The notes under the pieces were generated by a model that saw only the letters and a program-made list of their open reading frames with translations, was not told where the DNA came from and searched no databases. Position numbers and translations under genes: made by a program. DNA of 64,000 nucleotides from CBDDCQ01 sp965226285 (GTDB lineage: Bacteria; Bacteroidota; Bacteroidia; Flavobacteriales; Ichthyobacteriaceae): assembly GCA_965226285.1 (NCBI GenBank), contig CBDDCQ010000006.1:1116001-1180000 (forward strand), in the 5' to 3' direction. Within the stretch, counting starts at the first letter, position 1; every line of letters starts with the position of its first letter. This document shows positions 17,064 to 25,685 of this stretch, piece after piece.

Positions 17064-18047
17064 TCAATTATTTATATACATTACTGATTTAACTGCCTCT
17101 ACTACATCTTTAGAATTTGGAAGCCAAGCCTCTAATAGAGTAGGTGAATATGGTGCAGGTGTATCTTTAGTGGTGATTCTTTTGATAGGAGCATCTAAAT
17201 AATCAAATGCTTCTTCTTGAACTTTATATGTAATTTCTGATGCTACTGAAGCAAATGGCCAAGCCTCTTCCAAAATAACTAATCTATTGGTTTTTTGCAC
17301 CGATTTGAATACCACATCATAATCTAGTGGTCGTACTGTTCTAAGGTCTATAAGTTCCACTTGTATATCTTCTTTAGCCAATTGGTCTGCTGCTTTTATA
17401 GCCTCTTTAATAATCTTACCAAATGATACTACTGTTACATCATTTCCCTCTCTTATGGTATCAGCTACTCCAATAGGAATAATATATTCCCCTTCTGGCA
17501 CCTCTCCTTTATCTCCATACATTTGCTCTGACTCCATAAATATAACAGGATCATCATCTCTGATAGCAGATTTTAATAAGCCCTTAGTATCCTTTGGGTT
17601 TGATGGAACAATTACTTTAAGTCCGGGACAATTAGCATACCAATTTTCAAAAGCCTGAGAGTGTGTAGCAGCTAATTGTCCTGCTGAAGCGGTAGGACCT
17701 CTAAATACAATAGGGATACTAAACTGTCCACCTGACATATGCTTCATTTTAGCAGCATTATTTATAATTTGATCTATGGCTACTAATGAAAAATTAAAGG
17801 TCATAAACTCTACTATAGGTCTATTTCCATTCATAGCCGAACCTATTGCTATACCTGAAAAACCGGCTTCTGCTATAGGTGTGTCTATCACTCTCCTTTC
17901 CCCAAATTCATCTAACATTCCTTTAGAAGCCTTGTACGCTCCATTGTACTCTGCTACCTCTTCACCTATTAGGTAAATAGATTCGTCTCTTCTCATTTCT
18001 TCTGACATTGCCTCTGCAATGGCTTCTCTAAATTGAATTGTTTTCAT
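17064..18047 (-). CDS. pdhB: Pyruvate dehydrogenase E1 component, beta subunit
   Basis: With the E1 alpha chain it performs the thiamine-dependent decarboxylation of pyruvate. The 327-residue protein has the transketolase-like pyrimidine domain (REAIAEAMSEEMRRDESIYLIGEEV, RVIDTPIAEAGFSGIAIGSA) and the C-terminal domain (VELIDLRTVRPLDYDVV). Length is normal. The alpha subunit is not adjacent. Downstream partner ppa follows with one base between them. A TAAATTTGC box lies 40-48 bases upstream. Confidence 0.95.
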   Translation of the reverse strand: MKTIQFREAIAEAMSEEMRRDESIYLIGEEVAEYNGAYKASKGMLDEFGERRVIDTPIAEAGFSGIAIGSAMNGNRPIVEFMTFNFSLVAIDQIINNAAKMKHMSGGQFSIPIVFRGPTASAGQLAATHSQAFENWYANCPGLKVIVPSNPKDTKGLLKSAIRDDDPVIFMESEQMYGDKGEVPEGEYIIPIGVADTIREGNDVTVVSFGKIIKEAIKAADQLAKEDIQVELIDLRTVRPLDYDVVFKSVQKTNRLVILEEAWPFASVASEITYKVQEEAFDYLDAPIKRITTKDTPAPYSPTLLEAWLPNSKDVVEAVKSVMYINN

Positions 18048-18086
18048 CTATAATTTTTTATTACCATCTTCTATCAAAAATTTTGG

Positions 18087-18095
18087 GCAAATTTA
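18087..18095 (-). promoter_or_regulatory. Bacteroidetes-type -7 box for pdhB-ppa
   Basis: The minus strand reads TAAATTTGC, 40 bases upstream of the pdhB start codon. Confidence 0.6.
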
Positions 18096-18294
18096 ACATA
18101 TAAATATTTAACTACCTACAATTTTATATTAAAGCTATAATTGTTTAATTGTGTTTTCATATTATAGCAATAACCCTTATGCTTTTTAGTACTCATTGAC
18201 AATATTTTAGCTATAATACCACTGCCATGTTAGAAAAGCTAAATATTATGGATTTTTTGTAGTTTAATCTAATTATAAGGGTTTTGATTTTTAA

Positions 18295-19278
18295 TTAATT
18301 ATCTTGAAGTAATCTAATTATGTCTTTTACAAAATAAGTAGCTATCATATTTGCTCCAGATCTCTTGATGCTCATAATAGATTCTATTATAGCTTGGGAT
18401 TCATCTACCCATCCTTTTTGTGCAGCAGCTTTTATCATAGCATATTCACCCGATACTTGATACGCTGCTACAGGAACATCCACATTTTGCTTTACTTTTT
18501 GAATAATATCTAAATAGCATCCTGCAGGCTTTATCATTACTACATCAGCTCCTTCTTGTATATCCATAAGTGTTTCTTTGATAGCTTCATCAGAGTTAGC
18601 AAAATCCATTTGATATGTTTTTTTATCTCCAAATCCTGGTTTAGAATCTAATGCATCTCTAAAAGGACCATAAAAGCAAGAGGCATATTTAGCACTATAT
18701 GACATGATACCTGTGTGTATATAACCAGACTCCTCTAAGGATTCTCTTATCTTTAATATTCTACCATCCATCATATCTGAAGGGGCTATTATATCAGCCC
18801 CTGCTTCTGCGTGGCTTAAAGCCATCTTTGCCAATACTTCATTAGTTGCGTCATTTAGAATCTGCTCTTCTTCTACTATACCATCATGCCCATAGGAAGA
18901 ATAAGGATCTAAAGCTACATCTGTCATCACTATCATTTCGGAGCAAACTTTCTTTATAGTTTTTATAGTTCTTTGCATCAATCCTTCAGAGTTTATAGCC
19001 TCTGTTCCCTTATTGTTTTTAAGGTGATCTTCTACTTTCACAAAAAGTAATACACTCTTAATACCTATACTCCAAAGTCTTTCTATTTCATAAGAAATTA
19101 AATCTGATGAAAGCCTATAATAATTAGGCAATGAATATATTTCCTGTTTAACATTATTTCCCTCTGTAATAAATAGGGGGGCGATAAAATCTGATGGGCA
19201 TAAATGTGTTTCTCTTACTAAACTTCTTATAGATTCATTTATTCTGAGTCTTCTATTTCTGATTAAAGGATACATCAT
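18295..19278 (-). CDS. hemB: Delta-aminolevulinic acid dehydratase (porphobilinogen synthase)
   Basis: It condenses two 5-aminolevulinate molecules into porphobilinogen for haem and related tetrapyrroles. The 327-residue protein has both active-site lysines: SYSAKYASCFYGPFRDA and VVMIKPAGCYLDII. The metal-site region reads DVALDPYSSYGHDG, with aspartate where zinc-type enzymes have cysteines, so it should be the magnesium/non-zinc type. The start could be either of two adjacent methionines. It stands alone on the minus strand with its own promoter box. Confidence 0.96.
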   Translation of the reverse strand: MMYPLIRNRRLRINESIRSLVRETHLCPSDFIAPLFITEGNNVKQEIYSLPNYYRLSSDLISYEIERLWSIGIKSVLLFVKVEDHLKNNKGTEAINSEGLMQRTIKTIKKVCSEMIVMTDVALDPYSSYGHDGIVEEEQILNDATNEVLAKMALSHAEAGADIIAPSDMMDGRILKIRESLEESGYIHTGIMSYSAKYASCFYGPFRDALDSKPGFGDKKTYQMDFANSDEAIKETLMDIQEGADVVMIKPAGCYLDIIQKVKQNVDVPVAAYQVSGEYAMIKAAAQKGWVDESQAIIESIMSIKRSGANMIATYFVKDIIRLLQDN

Positions 19279-19303
19279 TGATACTTAAAATAAAACACGA
19301 TAT

Positions 19304-19312
19304 GCAAAAGTA
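19304..19312 (-). promoter_or_regulatory. Bacteroidetes-type -7 box for hemB
   Basis: The minus strand reads TACTTTTGC, 26 bases upstream of the hemB start codon. Confidence 0.6.
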
Positions 19313-19491
19313 CATTTTATTTGCTTAAAATATTTAATTTATGGATTCATACTTTATTAAATTTAGAAATGGGATATTATTCTTGGATTGAAATAAAAAG
19401 ATTTTTGTATCAGAATAATTTATATAGTTTAGTTATAGAAAATATATTTTGTTCTAAAAATACCAATAAGTGAAATTCCCTATAATTACAT

Positions 19492-19659
19492 CTATGGTAT
19501 CAAAACTTGTTTCAAGTATAGTCTTTCAACCCCTACTGGAGTTGGAGTCTGTTTGATAGGCAAAAGTCCACTTATAATATAAATATCTCTAGAGGTTTTC
19601 GCTATACCTGTTTGCCCTCTTTTATCTATTACAAATTTTTGAGTATAACAACTACTCAT
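19492..19659 (-). CDS. Short hypothetical frame downstream of atpD
   Basis: A 55-codon frame (MSSCYTQKFVIDKRGQTGIA...) follows atpD by 21 bases on the same strand. I do not recognise it. It does not show AtpC features (no MxLEIVTPE-like start). It may be a degraded gene tail or non-coding sequence. Support is only its position and open frame. Confidence 0.2.
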   Translation of the reverse strand: MSSCYTQKFVIDKRGQTGIAKTSRDIYIISGLLPIKQTPTPVGVERLYLKQVLIP

Positions 19660-19680
19660 AAAAAGAAGAAAAAACTTATT

Positions 19681-21189
19681 TTATTTTACTTCTGTCAGCA
19701 TCTTTTCTCCTTTTTCTATAGCCTCTTCTATAGTGCCTACTAAATTAAACGCAGCCTCAGGATAATTATCCACTTCTCCGTCCATAATCATATTAAATCC
19801 TTTAATTGTATCATTAATATTTACAAGTACTCCTTTTAAACCTGTAAATTGTTCTGCTACATGGAAAGGTTGGGAAAGGAATCTCTGTATTCTTCTGGCT
19901 CTATGTACAACGAGTTTATCCTCTTCAGATAATTCATCCATACCTAATATAGCGATAATATCTTGGAGTTCTTTATATTTCTGTAAAGTTTCTTTTACTC
20001 TTTGAGCACATTTATAGTGTTCTTTTCCTACGATCTCTTCAGTAAGGATTCTAGAAGTAGAATCTAATGGATCTACTGCGGGGTAAATACCTAACTCTGC
20101 AATTTTACGGGATAATACGGTAGTGGCATCTAAATGAGCAAATGTAGTAGCAGGTGCTGGATCAGTCAAGTCATCTGCTGGTACATATACCGCCTGCACA
20201 GAGGTAATAGAGCCATTTTTAGTAGAACTGATCCGCTCTTGCATAGCTCCCATTTCAGTGGCTAATGTAGGCTGATATCCCACTGCTGAGGGCATACGTC
20301 CAAGTAATGCAGATACCTCTGATCCCGCTTGAGTAAACCTAAATATATTGTCGATAAAAAATAAAACATCTTTACCTTTTCCATCTTCGCTGCCATCGCG
20401 AAAGTACTCTGCTAATGCTAAGCCAGAAAGTGCTACTCTAGCACGTGCTCCTGGAGGTTCATTCATTTGTCCGAATACGAATGATGCTTTAGATTCTTTT
20501 AATAATTCTGTATCTATCTTAGATAAATCCCATTCTCCTTTCTCAAGAGCTTTTTCAAACTTTTCTCCATATTTAATAATTCCAGATTCTATCATTTCAC
20601 GAAGTAAATCGTTACCCTCACGAGTTCGCTCTCCTACCCCTGCAAATACGGATAGTCCTCCGTGCCCTTTAGCTATATTATTGATGAGTTCTTGTATCAA
20701 TACAGTTTTTCCTACTCCTGCACCTCCAAACAGCCCAATTTTACCTCCTTTAGCGTAAGGCTCTATAAGGTCTATTACTTTGATTCCAGTATAAAGCACT
20801 TCTGATGAGGTTGATAGATCTTCAAATTTAGGTGCATCTCGATGTATTGGCAATCCGTTTTGTTTTGGTAAATCTGCTAAGCCATCTATAGCATCACCTA
20901 CTACATTGAATAAACGACCTTTAATGTCTTCTCCTATAGGCATTTTTATAGGTGATCCCGTTACCACTACTTCTTGTCCTCTCTCCAAGCCATCAGTTGC
21001 TTCCATAGAGATACACCTTACTGTATTTTCACCTATGTGTTGTTCTACCTCAAGAGTGATTTTATTACCCTCTTTATTCGTAATTTCCAGTGCATCGTAA
21101 ATTTTTGGTAAATCTACTTGTTCACTATTGAATACCACATCTATCACAGGTCCTATAATCTGTGATATTTTACCGTTTTTACCAACCAT
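19681..21189 (-). CDS. atpD: F1Fo ATP synthase subunit beta
   Basis: This is the catalytic beta subunit of F-type ATP synthase at the inner membrane. The 502-residue protein has the P-loop GGAGVGKTVL, the catalytic glutamate in GVGERTREGNDL, Walker B VLFFIDNIFRF, and the DELSEED motif (MDELSEEDKLVV). Start MVGKNGKISQIIGPVIDVVF is typical. The other ATP synthase subunits are not adjacent in this window; in Bacteroidetes atpD(C) is often apart from the main cluster. Confidence 0.97.
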   Translation of the reverse strand: MVGKNGKISQIIGPVIDVVFNSEQVDLPKIYDALEITNKEGNKITLEVEQHIGENTVRCISMEATDGLERGQEVVVTGSPIKMPIGEDIKGRLFNVVGDAIDGLADLPKQNGLPIHRDAPKFEDLSTSSEVLYTGIKVIDLIEPYAKGGKIGLFGGAGVGKTVLIQELINNIAKGHGGLSVFAGVGERTREGNDLLREMIESGIIKYGEKFEKALEKGEWDLSKIDTELLKESKASFVFGQMNEPPGARARVALSGLALAEYFRDGSEDGKGKDVLFFIDNIFRFTQAGSEVSALLGRMPSAVGYQPTLATEMGAMQERISSTKNGSITSVQAVYVPADDLTDPAPATTFAHLDATTVLSRKIAELGIYPAVDPLDSTSRILTEEIVGKEHYKCAQRVKETLQKYKELQDIIAILGMDELSEEDKLVVHRARRIQRFLSQPFHVAEQFTGLKGVLVNINDTIKGFNMIMDGEVDNYPEAAFNLVGTIEEAIEKGEKMLTEVK

Positions 21190-21239
21190 GCGTCTATATT
21201 TTTATTTTTAGTTTAACCTATTCCCAGCAATACAAATTT

Positions 21240-22316
21240 TTAGTTACCTATCAATTGCGTTTGCCCTATACGAGAAATCTTTAGATTCTCCTTAGCAATA
21301 TTAAGAGTTTTAGCACCCTTTTTAAAGTCTATAATCGGTTCATCAAAGGCTTGCTGTCCCAGATCAATGGTACCCCAATGCACAGGCATAAAATTTTTGG
21401 CGTCCATTTCAAGAGCAAGTTTTAAGCAATCTATTGGCTTACAATGATTGCCTTGCATAATAGCAGCAGGTTTATAGGGACTAATGGACAAGATAGCGAG
21501 ATCAAAGGGTCCATATTTAGCAAGCTCTTTATAGTGTGTGCCATATTCTAGGTCACCGCTAAAGAAAATATTTTGTTTTTTACTAGTGATGGCATAGCCC
21601 GCCCAAAGGGTTTTATTTTTATCAAAAAGTCCTCTTCGCGAATAATGAATTACTGGTAAAGCAGTAAAACGAATATCACCCACAGTAGTATCTTGATACC
21701 AATCTAACTCAATAATATTGTCAAAGCCTTGATCTCTAACATATTGACCAAGCTTTAAGGGGGTTACTACAGTGATATTATTCTTGTTTGCTATGCGTCT
21801 TAACGAAGGCAGATCCAAATGATCGTAGTGGTCATGGGTAATCAATATTATATCAATGGGGGGTAGATCACGCATTTTGATGCCCGGGGCTACGGTGCGT
21901 CTGGGCCCAAAAGGTGGAAGTGGAGCGGCGTAATTGCTGAAAAATGGATCGGTTAATATATTGACGCCATCAAGGCGAATAAGTGTGGTCATATGACCTA
22001 TCCAAGTTACAATGTCTTGATCTTGGCTAAAACTTTTGAGTTGTTCTAAGGCTTCGTCATAAGGCATGACATGGTTTTTAGGCACTTTTATAGCACAATA
22101 AATTTGAAAAACCTTATGTACAGCAAAGCTTAGTCCATCCAGTATAGAAGCATCTTTGGGTCGCTGTAAGCCACCGGATAAGTTCCTAAAACCATTTTCA
22201 GTGTGATGGTAGGGCTTATTAGCGGCTTGTTTGATAGAAGAACAAGCTAGCAAAAACAATGCAGGATTTAGCAGTAAGCAAAGCTTATAAATACTCAATT
22301 TGAATCCTTTGGTCAT
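21240..22316 (-). CDS. Metallo-beta-lactamase-fold lipoprotein (NAPE-PLD/UlaG-like)
   Basis: A 358-residue hydrolase with an N-terminal signal and lipobox FLLAC (Cys25), so probably anchored to a membrane. The metal-binding motif is ITHDHYDHLDLPSLR. Further ligands are in ALPVIHYSRRGLF, FSGDLEYGTHYKEL and FMPVHWGTIDLG, the pattern of the RomA/NAPE-PLD-like branch. The exact substrate is unknown. By eye its base composition is richer in G and C than its neighbours, which hints at transfer. It lies between atpD and rpiB on the same strand with its own likely promoter. Confidence 0.85.
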   Translation of the reverse strand: MTKGFKLSIYKLCLLLNPALFLLACSSIKQAANKPYHHTENGFRNLSGGLQRPKDASILDGLSFAVHKVFQIYCAIKVPKNHVMPYDEALEQLKSFSQDQDIVTWIGHMTTLIRLDGVNILTDPFFSNYAAPLPPFGPRRTVAPGIKMRDLPPIDIILITHDHYDHLDLPSLRRIANKNNITVVTPLKLGQYVRDQGFDNIIELDWYQDTTVGDIRFTALPVIHYSRRGLFDKNKTLWAGYAITSKKQNIFFSGDLEYGTHYKELAKYGPFDLAILSISPYKPAAIMQGNHCKPIDCLKLALEMDAKNFMPVHWGTIDLGQQAFDEPIIDFKKGAKTLNIAKENLKISRIGQTQLIGN

Positions 22317-22436
22317 AAAGTAAATATTATTGTAGCATAAAAGTTACAACATTCCATCAACATCAAGTAAGGCAGACCCAGATTGCTTATTTTCATAGTA
22401 GTTGATATACGATTAGCATTATTAAAATTTCAGATT

Positions 22437-22445
22437 GCAAAAATA
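22437..22445 (-). promoter_or_regulatory. Bacteroidetes-type -7 box for the MBL-fold lipoprotein
   Basis: The minus strand reads TATTTTTGC. It lies 121 bases upstream of the start codon, so the assignment is loose. Confidence 0.35.
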
Positions 22446-22474
22446 TATATTTTTTGTATATATTTTATAGTTTT

Positions 22475-22906
22475 TTAGCAGCATTTTATTTTATCTACTC
22501 TAATTTGATGTCTACCTCCCTCAAAATCTACGGTAAAGAACGTATCTACCATTTGTAGAGCTACTTCTAAAGATACAAAACGAGCAGGTATATCCAAAAT
22601 ATTAGCGTCGTTGTGTTGCCTTGATAGGCTTGCCAACTCCACATTCCAACATAAAGCTGCTCTAATGCCTTGATATTTATTAGCTGTCATAGCTGCTCCA
22701 TTACCACTTCCGCAGAGTATGATTCCTTTATCATACGCTCCTTTTTCTACTCCTTCTGCTACTGGGTGAATAAAATCTGGATAATCTACACTATGGGTAG
22801 AAAAAGGACCAAAATCCTTTATCTGAAAACCCTTAGTTTTCAAATGTATTGCTATTTTTTGTTTATATTTTACGCCTGCGTGGTCAGAACCTATTGCTAT
22901 CTTCAT
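22475..22906 (-). CDS. rpiB: Ribose-5-phosphate isomerase B
   Basis: It interconverts ribose-5-phosphate and ribulose-5-phosphate in the pentose phosphate pathway. The 143-residue protein shows the family start MKIAIGSDHAGVKYK, the catalytic cysteine and anion hole in GIILCGSGNGAAMTANKY, and RQHNDANILDIPARF. Length is normal. It sits alone with a promoter box just upstream. Confidence 0.96.
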   Translation of the reverse strand: MKIAIGSDHAGVKYKQKIAIHLKTKGFQIKDFGPFSTHSVDYPDFIHPVAEGVEKGAYDKGIILCGSGNGAAMTANKYQGIRAALCWNVELASLSRQHNDANILDIPARFVSLEVALQMVDTFFTVDFEGGRHQIRVDKIKCC

Positions 22907-22937
22907 GAAAGAATATAGTTTTTTTTAATAAGTAAAG

Positions 22938-22946
22938 GCAAATATA
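22938..22946 (-). promoter_or_regulatory. Bacteroidetes-type -7 box for rpiB
   Basis: The minus strand reads TATATTTGC, 32 bases upstream of the rpiB ATG. Confidence 0.65.
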
Positions 22947-23003
22947 TAGACAATTTTTAACACTTTATCAAAATTATAAGTTTTTTAAGTATCTTATGAA
23001 CAC

Positions 23004-24929
23004 TTACCTATATTTTATGCAACGAACATTGAAACCATTACAATAACGGTTAGAAGTGTTATCGAGTATTCTAGTCTTCCAGTATAAGTTGTAACCTCTG
23101 TCAATATCCCTCTGTGTACTAGACCAATAATATCCAAGAAAACCTTTAAATCTCGTATCTCCACTAAGATAACTACGTAGTCCTGAAGTAGGGAGTTTTA
23201 AATTATTTCCTCGTAAGGTTCGACCACTTATTTTATTTAAACTACCTGCCGTATTCTCTGCCTTCCATTCATTTATTGTAGGTACTCTAAAACCCTTAGG
23301 ACAAGGATTATTGATCCCTCCATTTGGAGTATGTCCACCACTTCCATTCCATAGGTTCGATGTACTTCCTGTATACCAATTACTTTTTGTTATAACAAAC
23401 TCTCCTTTATCAGAATAAGTAGCAGATATTCCAACTTTAATAGTAGAAGAATTACTCATCTCATGCCCATCAGGTGCTCTTCCCCATTGATAATAATCAC
23501 CATAAGCCTCCCTATCATCAGAAGCAGTGGCTACACGGTTTGCCCCCAAATTCCTATCGAGCCATATTCTACCCGTCTTTGTAGTTACTGTTTTATAAGA
23601 GAACCCATGATGCGTAATGATATTGGGAGCATCTTTAATACAACGAATACTCATACCATTTTCAAGATCATCATTAATTTCACTTGGCATAATACTATTA
23701 TGATCATAGAAAGTTAGCTCATAACTATGCCCTATAGGTAAAGAAGAAAGACCTTTAGACATACCATAATAATAACCTTTATCTCCTCTATTCCAAAAGT
23801 TACCGTGATTACCTCTACGATAACCTGCTGCGGGCAACTTGAGTACACTATTAAATGCTTCTTGCTTTGCATTTGCAGTACCCAAAGACCACATCTTATT
23901 TCTTCTACCTCTTTTTACTTTACTCCAAGAACGAATCTCTTCTTCCCATTCGTGTACCGTAGGTACTCTAAAACCCGTTGGGCAAGGATTATGTATTCCA
24001 CCATCTCTGGTATGACCACCACTACCCTGCCACAGATTGGGAATGATAGAGCCAGAATACCAATTAGATACCTTCCAAGCATTTTGTGTAATAAATTTAC
24101 CATGCGAAGGGGCTGATGTAGATGAAACTCCCTCGAGAGTTGGTGAATTCGATTTTTGATGTCCATCCTTAGCTCTACCAAATTGATAATAATCTCCATA
24201 AGACTCTTGGTCATCTGGAGCGATGGCTACACGATTTGCCCCAAGATTCCTATCCATCCATATCCTACCTGTTTTTGACGTTACTGTAGGAATAACTACG
24301 GTATTTACACACTCAAACTGTGCCAATCTTATCGTTGCCTCTCCATATTTAGAGTGTTCTAATACGATGGTAACCGTAAAACTGCCTACTTTTTTTAAAT
24401 TTATCTCAAAATTAGGCTTGCTACCCAGCACACTTGCCAAATCATTATCAGATATGTTCATAATGTTTTTTAAAGTATAACCTACCTTATGTCCTATTAC
24501 AGAGCCTAAAATTTCAGCAGTGGTAATTCTAGGTGTTTTTATATTTTTAGTGAGCTTATTAAAGGTAAATGACGAAGCATAATTCCATTCAAACTTTGCA
24601 CCGTTTATAGTAATATCTTTTAATGAGGAATGTTCGAATACAAGGGTAGCTGTAAATTTTCCTACTTTTTGTAATACTATTTCCTTACCTTGAATTTTGG
24701 CTAAATTGGTTTCTGATATATTTCTAATTTCTTTAAGCGTATAACCATCTTTATCTCCTGTTACATTTTTTAATATATCATCGGAAGTTATTTTATTATT
24801 TGTAGAATTTCTAACTAATTTGGGAAATGAAAGTTCAGGGTCTTTATCTATTCTCGTTACCTCTGCGCAAGAATATATGAATAACAAAGATAAGATACAA
24901 AAAAATACATTAACTATTATTTTTTTCAT
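23004..24929 (-). CDS. Lipoprotein with two FISUMP domains
   Basis: A 641-residue surface lipoprotein. The signal peptide ends in the lipobox FIYSC. Two related blocks of about 75 residues follow (ITSDDILKNVTGDKDGYTLKEI and ITTAEILGSVIGHKVGYTLKNI). Then come two Fibrobacter-succinogenes-major-paralogous (FISUMP) domains, each with TGRIWxDRNLGANRVA, YGDYYQxGRAxDGH, NPCPxGFRVPTxxEW and a final SIRCI/NVRCI motif. The function of this domain is unknown; it is common in secreted Bacteroidetes and Fibrobacter proteins. Decayed pieces of the same domain lie at 25,065-25,225 and perhaps 36,675-36,715. Confidence 0.88.
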   Translation of the reverse strand: MKKIIVNVFFCILSLLFIYSCAEVTRIDKDPELSFPKLVRNSTNNKITSDDILKNVTGDKDGYTLKEIRNISETNLAKIQGKEIVLQKVGKFTATLVFEHSSLKDITINGAKFEWNYASSFTFNKLTKNIKTPRITTAEILGSVIGHKVGYTLKNIMNISDNDLASVLGSKPNFEINLKKVGSFTVTIVLEHSKYGEATIRLAQFECVNTVVIPTVTSKTGRIWMDRNLGANRVAIAPDDQESYGDYYQFGRAKDGHQKSNSPTLEGVSSTSAPSHGKFITQNAWKVSNWYSGSIIPNLWQGSGGHTRDGGIHNPCPTGFRVPTVHEWEEEIRSWSKVKRGRRNKMWSLGTANAKQEAFNSVLKLPAAGYRRGNHGNFWNRGDKGYYYGMSKGLSSLPIGHSYELTFYDHNSIMPSEINDDLENGMSIRCIKDAPNIITHHGFSYKTVTTKTGRIWLDRNLGANRVATASDDREAYGDYYQWGRAPDGHEMSNSSTIKVGISATYSDKGEFVITKSNWYTGSTSNLWNGSGGHTPNGGINNPCPKGFRVPTINEWKAENTAGSLNKISGRTLRGNNLKLPTSGLRSYLSGDTRFKGFLGYYWSSTQRDIDRGYNLYWKTRILDNTSNRYCNGFNVRCIKYR

Positions 24930-24969
24930 AAGTTGTATAAATTTTAGTTTTAGTTTTTAAAATTTTTCA

Positions 24970-24977
24970 CAAATATA
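24970..24977 (-). promoter_or_regulatory. Bacteroidetes-type -7 box for the FISUMP lipoprotein
   Basis: The minus strand reads TATATTTG, 41 bases upstream of the start codon at 24,929. Confidence 0.55.
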
Positions 24978-25064
24978 TTTAAAATTATTTTAATCAATTA
25001 TTTTTATACCTGAATCGTATCAATACACTGAACCATCAGAGATCGTAAACGAACATAAATTACT

Positions 25065-25225
25065 AATAATCCCTGATACAGCGAACATAAAAGCTACCAT
25101 TTTTCGACTTCCGGTAGATAACAATTATATCCAAACCTTCCTCCTTTTGGTACTACTGCTTCTGACCAAGTAGTTATTTCTTGTTCCCATTCATCCATTA
25201 AAGGAAAATCTTGTTTTGAGAATTT
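25065..25225 (-). pseudogene. Decayed fragment of a FISUMP domain gene
   Basis: Read on the minus strand, one frame gives FPLMDEWEQEITTWSEA and GGRFGYNCYLPE then a stop; it parallels VPTVHEWEEEIRSWSK of the intact gene. Another frame just after gives FYVRCIRDY, the domain's closing motif (compare NVRCIKYR). Most of the domain is missing and frames are broken. It is a relic of a second paralogue upstream of the intact lipoprotein. Confidence 0.75.
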
Positions 25226-25398
25226 AAAAAAAAATATAGATAAAAATATTTAAAATGAATACATTCTTTGCAAAATTCATGTATAGAAAAGAAAATTTTA
25301 GTAGTTTTGTCTGTGATTTGAATTCACCGTTATTTGCAATACTTTGAAAGATAATAATAAAATCAAATAATTTATACCCAATGAAATTCTAAAATTAT

Positions 25399-25406
25399 TA
25401 CTTTTG
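25399..25406 (+). promoter_or_regulatory. Bacteroidetes-type -7 box for thiS-thiC
   Basis: TACTTTTG lies 50 bases before the thiS ATG. Confidence 0.5.
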
Positions 25407-25456
25407 TGGGGTTTGAAATAAGACATTTCTAAAAAACTAAATGATATATTGGTAAA

Positions 25457-25657
25457 ATGATAATCGTAAAAGTAAATAATGAAGAAGTAGAAAGCCAAGC
25501 AGCTAATTTGGCAGAACTTTTGAAACAACTGGATATTTCAAAAGATAGTATAGCTGTGGCAGTAAATAAATATGTTATCCGAAAAAATAATTGGGAGTCT
25601 TATAAACTAAAGCATCGAGATAACATTACTATTATAACCCCTACTCAGGGAGGGTAA
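25457..25657 (+). CDS. thiS: Sulfur carrier protein ThiS
   Basis: A 66-residue ubiquitin-fold carrier that delivers sulfur as a C-terminal thiocarboxylate to make the thiazole half of thiamine. It ends in the diagnostic di-glycine (ITPTQGG) that is adenylated and sulfurated. The segment VAVNKYVIRKNNWESY is also typical. It is followed 28 bases later by thiC. The thiazole synthase thiG and other partners are not in this window. Confidence 0.93.
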   Translation: MIIVKVNNEEVESQAANLAELLKQLDISKDSIAVAVNKYVIRKNNWESYKLKHRDNITIITPTQGG

Positions 25658-25685
25658 TTTGATACAATAAAATAATACCGTTAAA

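Larger units (their letters stand above)
19279..19680. other. Intergenic region between hemB and atpD
   Basis: 402 bases. It carries the hemB promoter box (19,304-19,312) and one short unexplained frame (19,492-19,659). The epsilon subunit gene atpC, often next to atpD in bacteria, is not recognisable here. Confidence 0.5.
24930..25456. other. Intergenic region with FISUMP debris and divergent promoters
   Basis: 527 bases. Contents are a TATATTTG box on the minus strand (24,970-24,977) for the FISUMP lipoprotein, a decayed FISUMP fragment (25,065-25,225) and a TACTTTTG box on the plus strand (25,399-25,406) for thiS. I find no thiamine (TPP) riboswitch consensus ahead of thiS-thiC. Confidence 0.6.

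Noticed and set aside
24930..25456. A TPP riboswitch ahead of thiS-thiC
   Set aside because: The conserved CUGAGA and ACCUGAxxxGGxUAAUxCC elements are not visible; the space is occupied by a FISUMP relic and a promoter.
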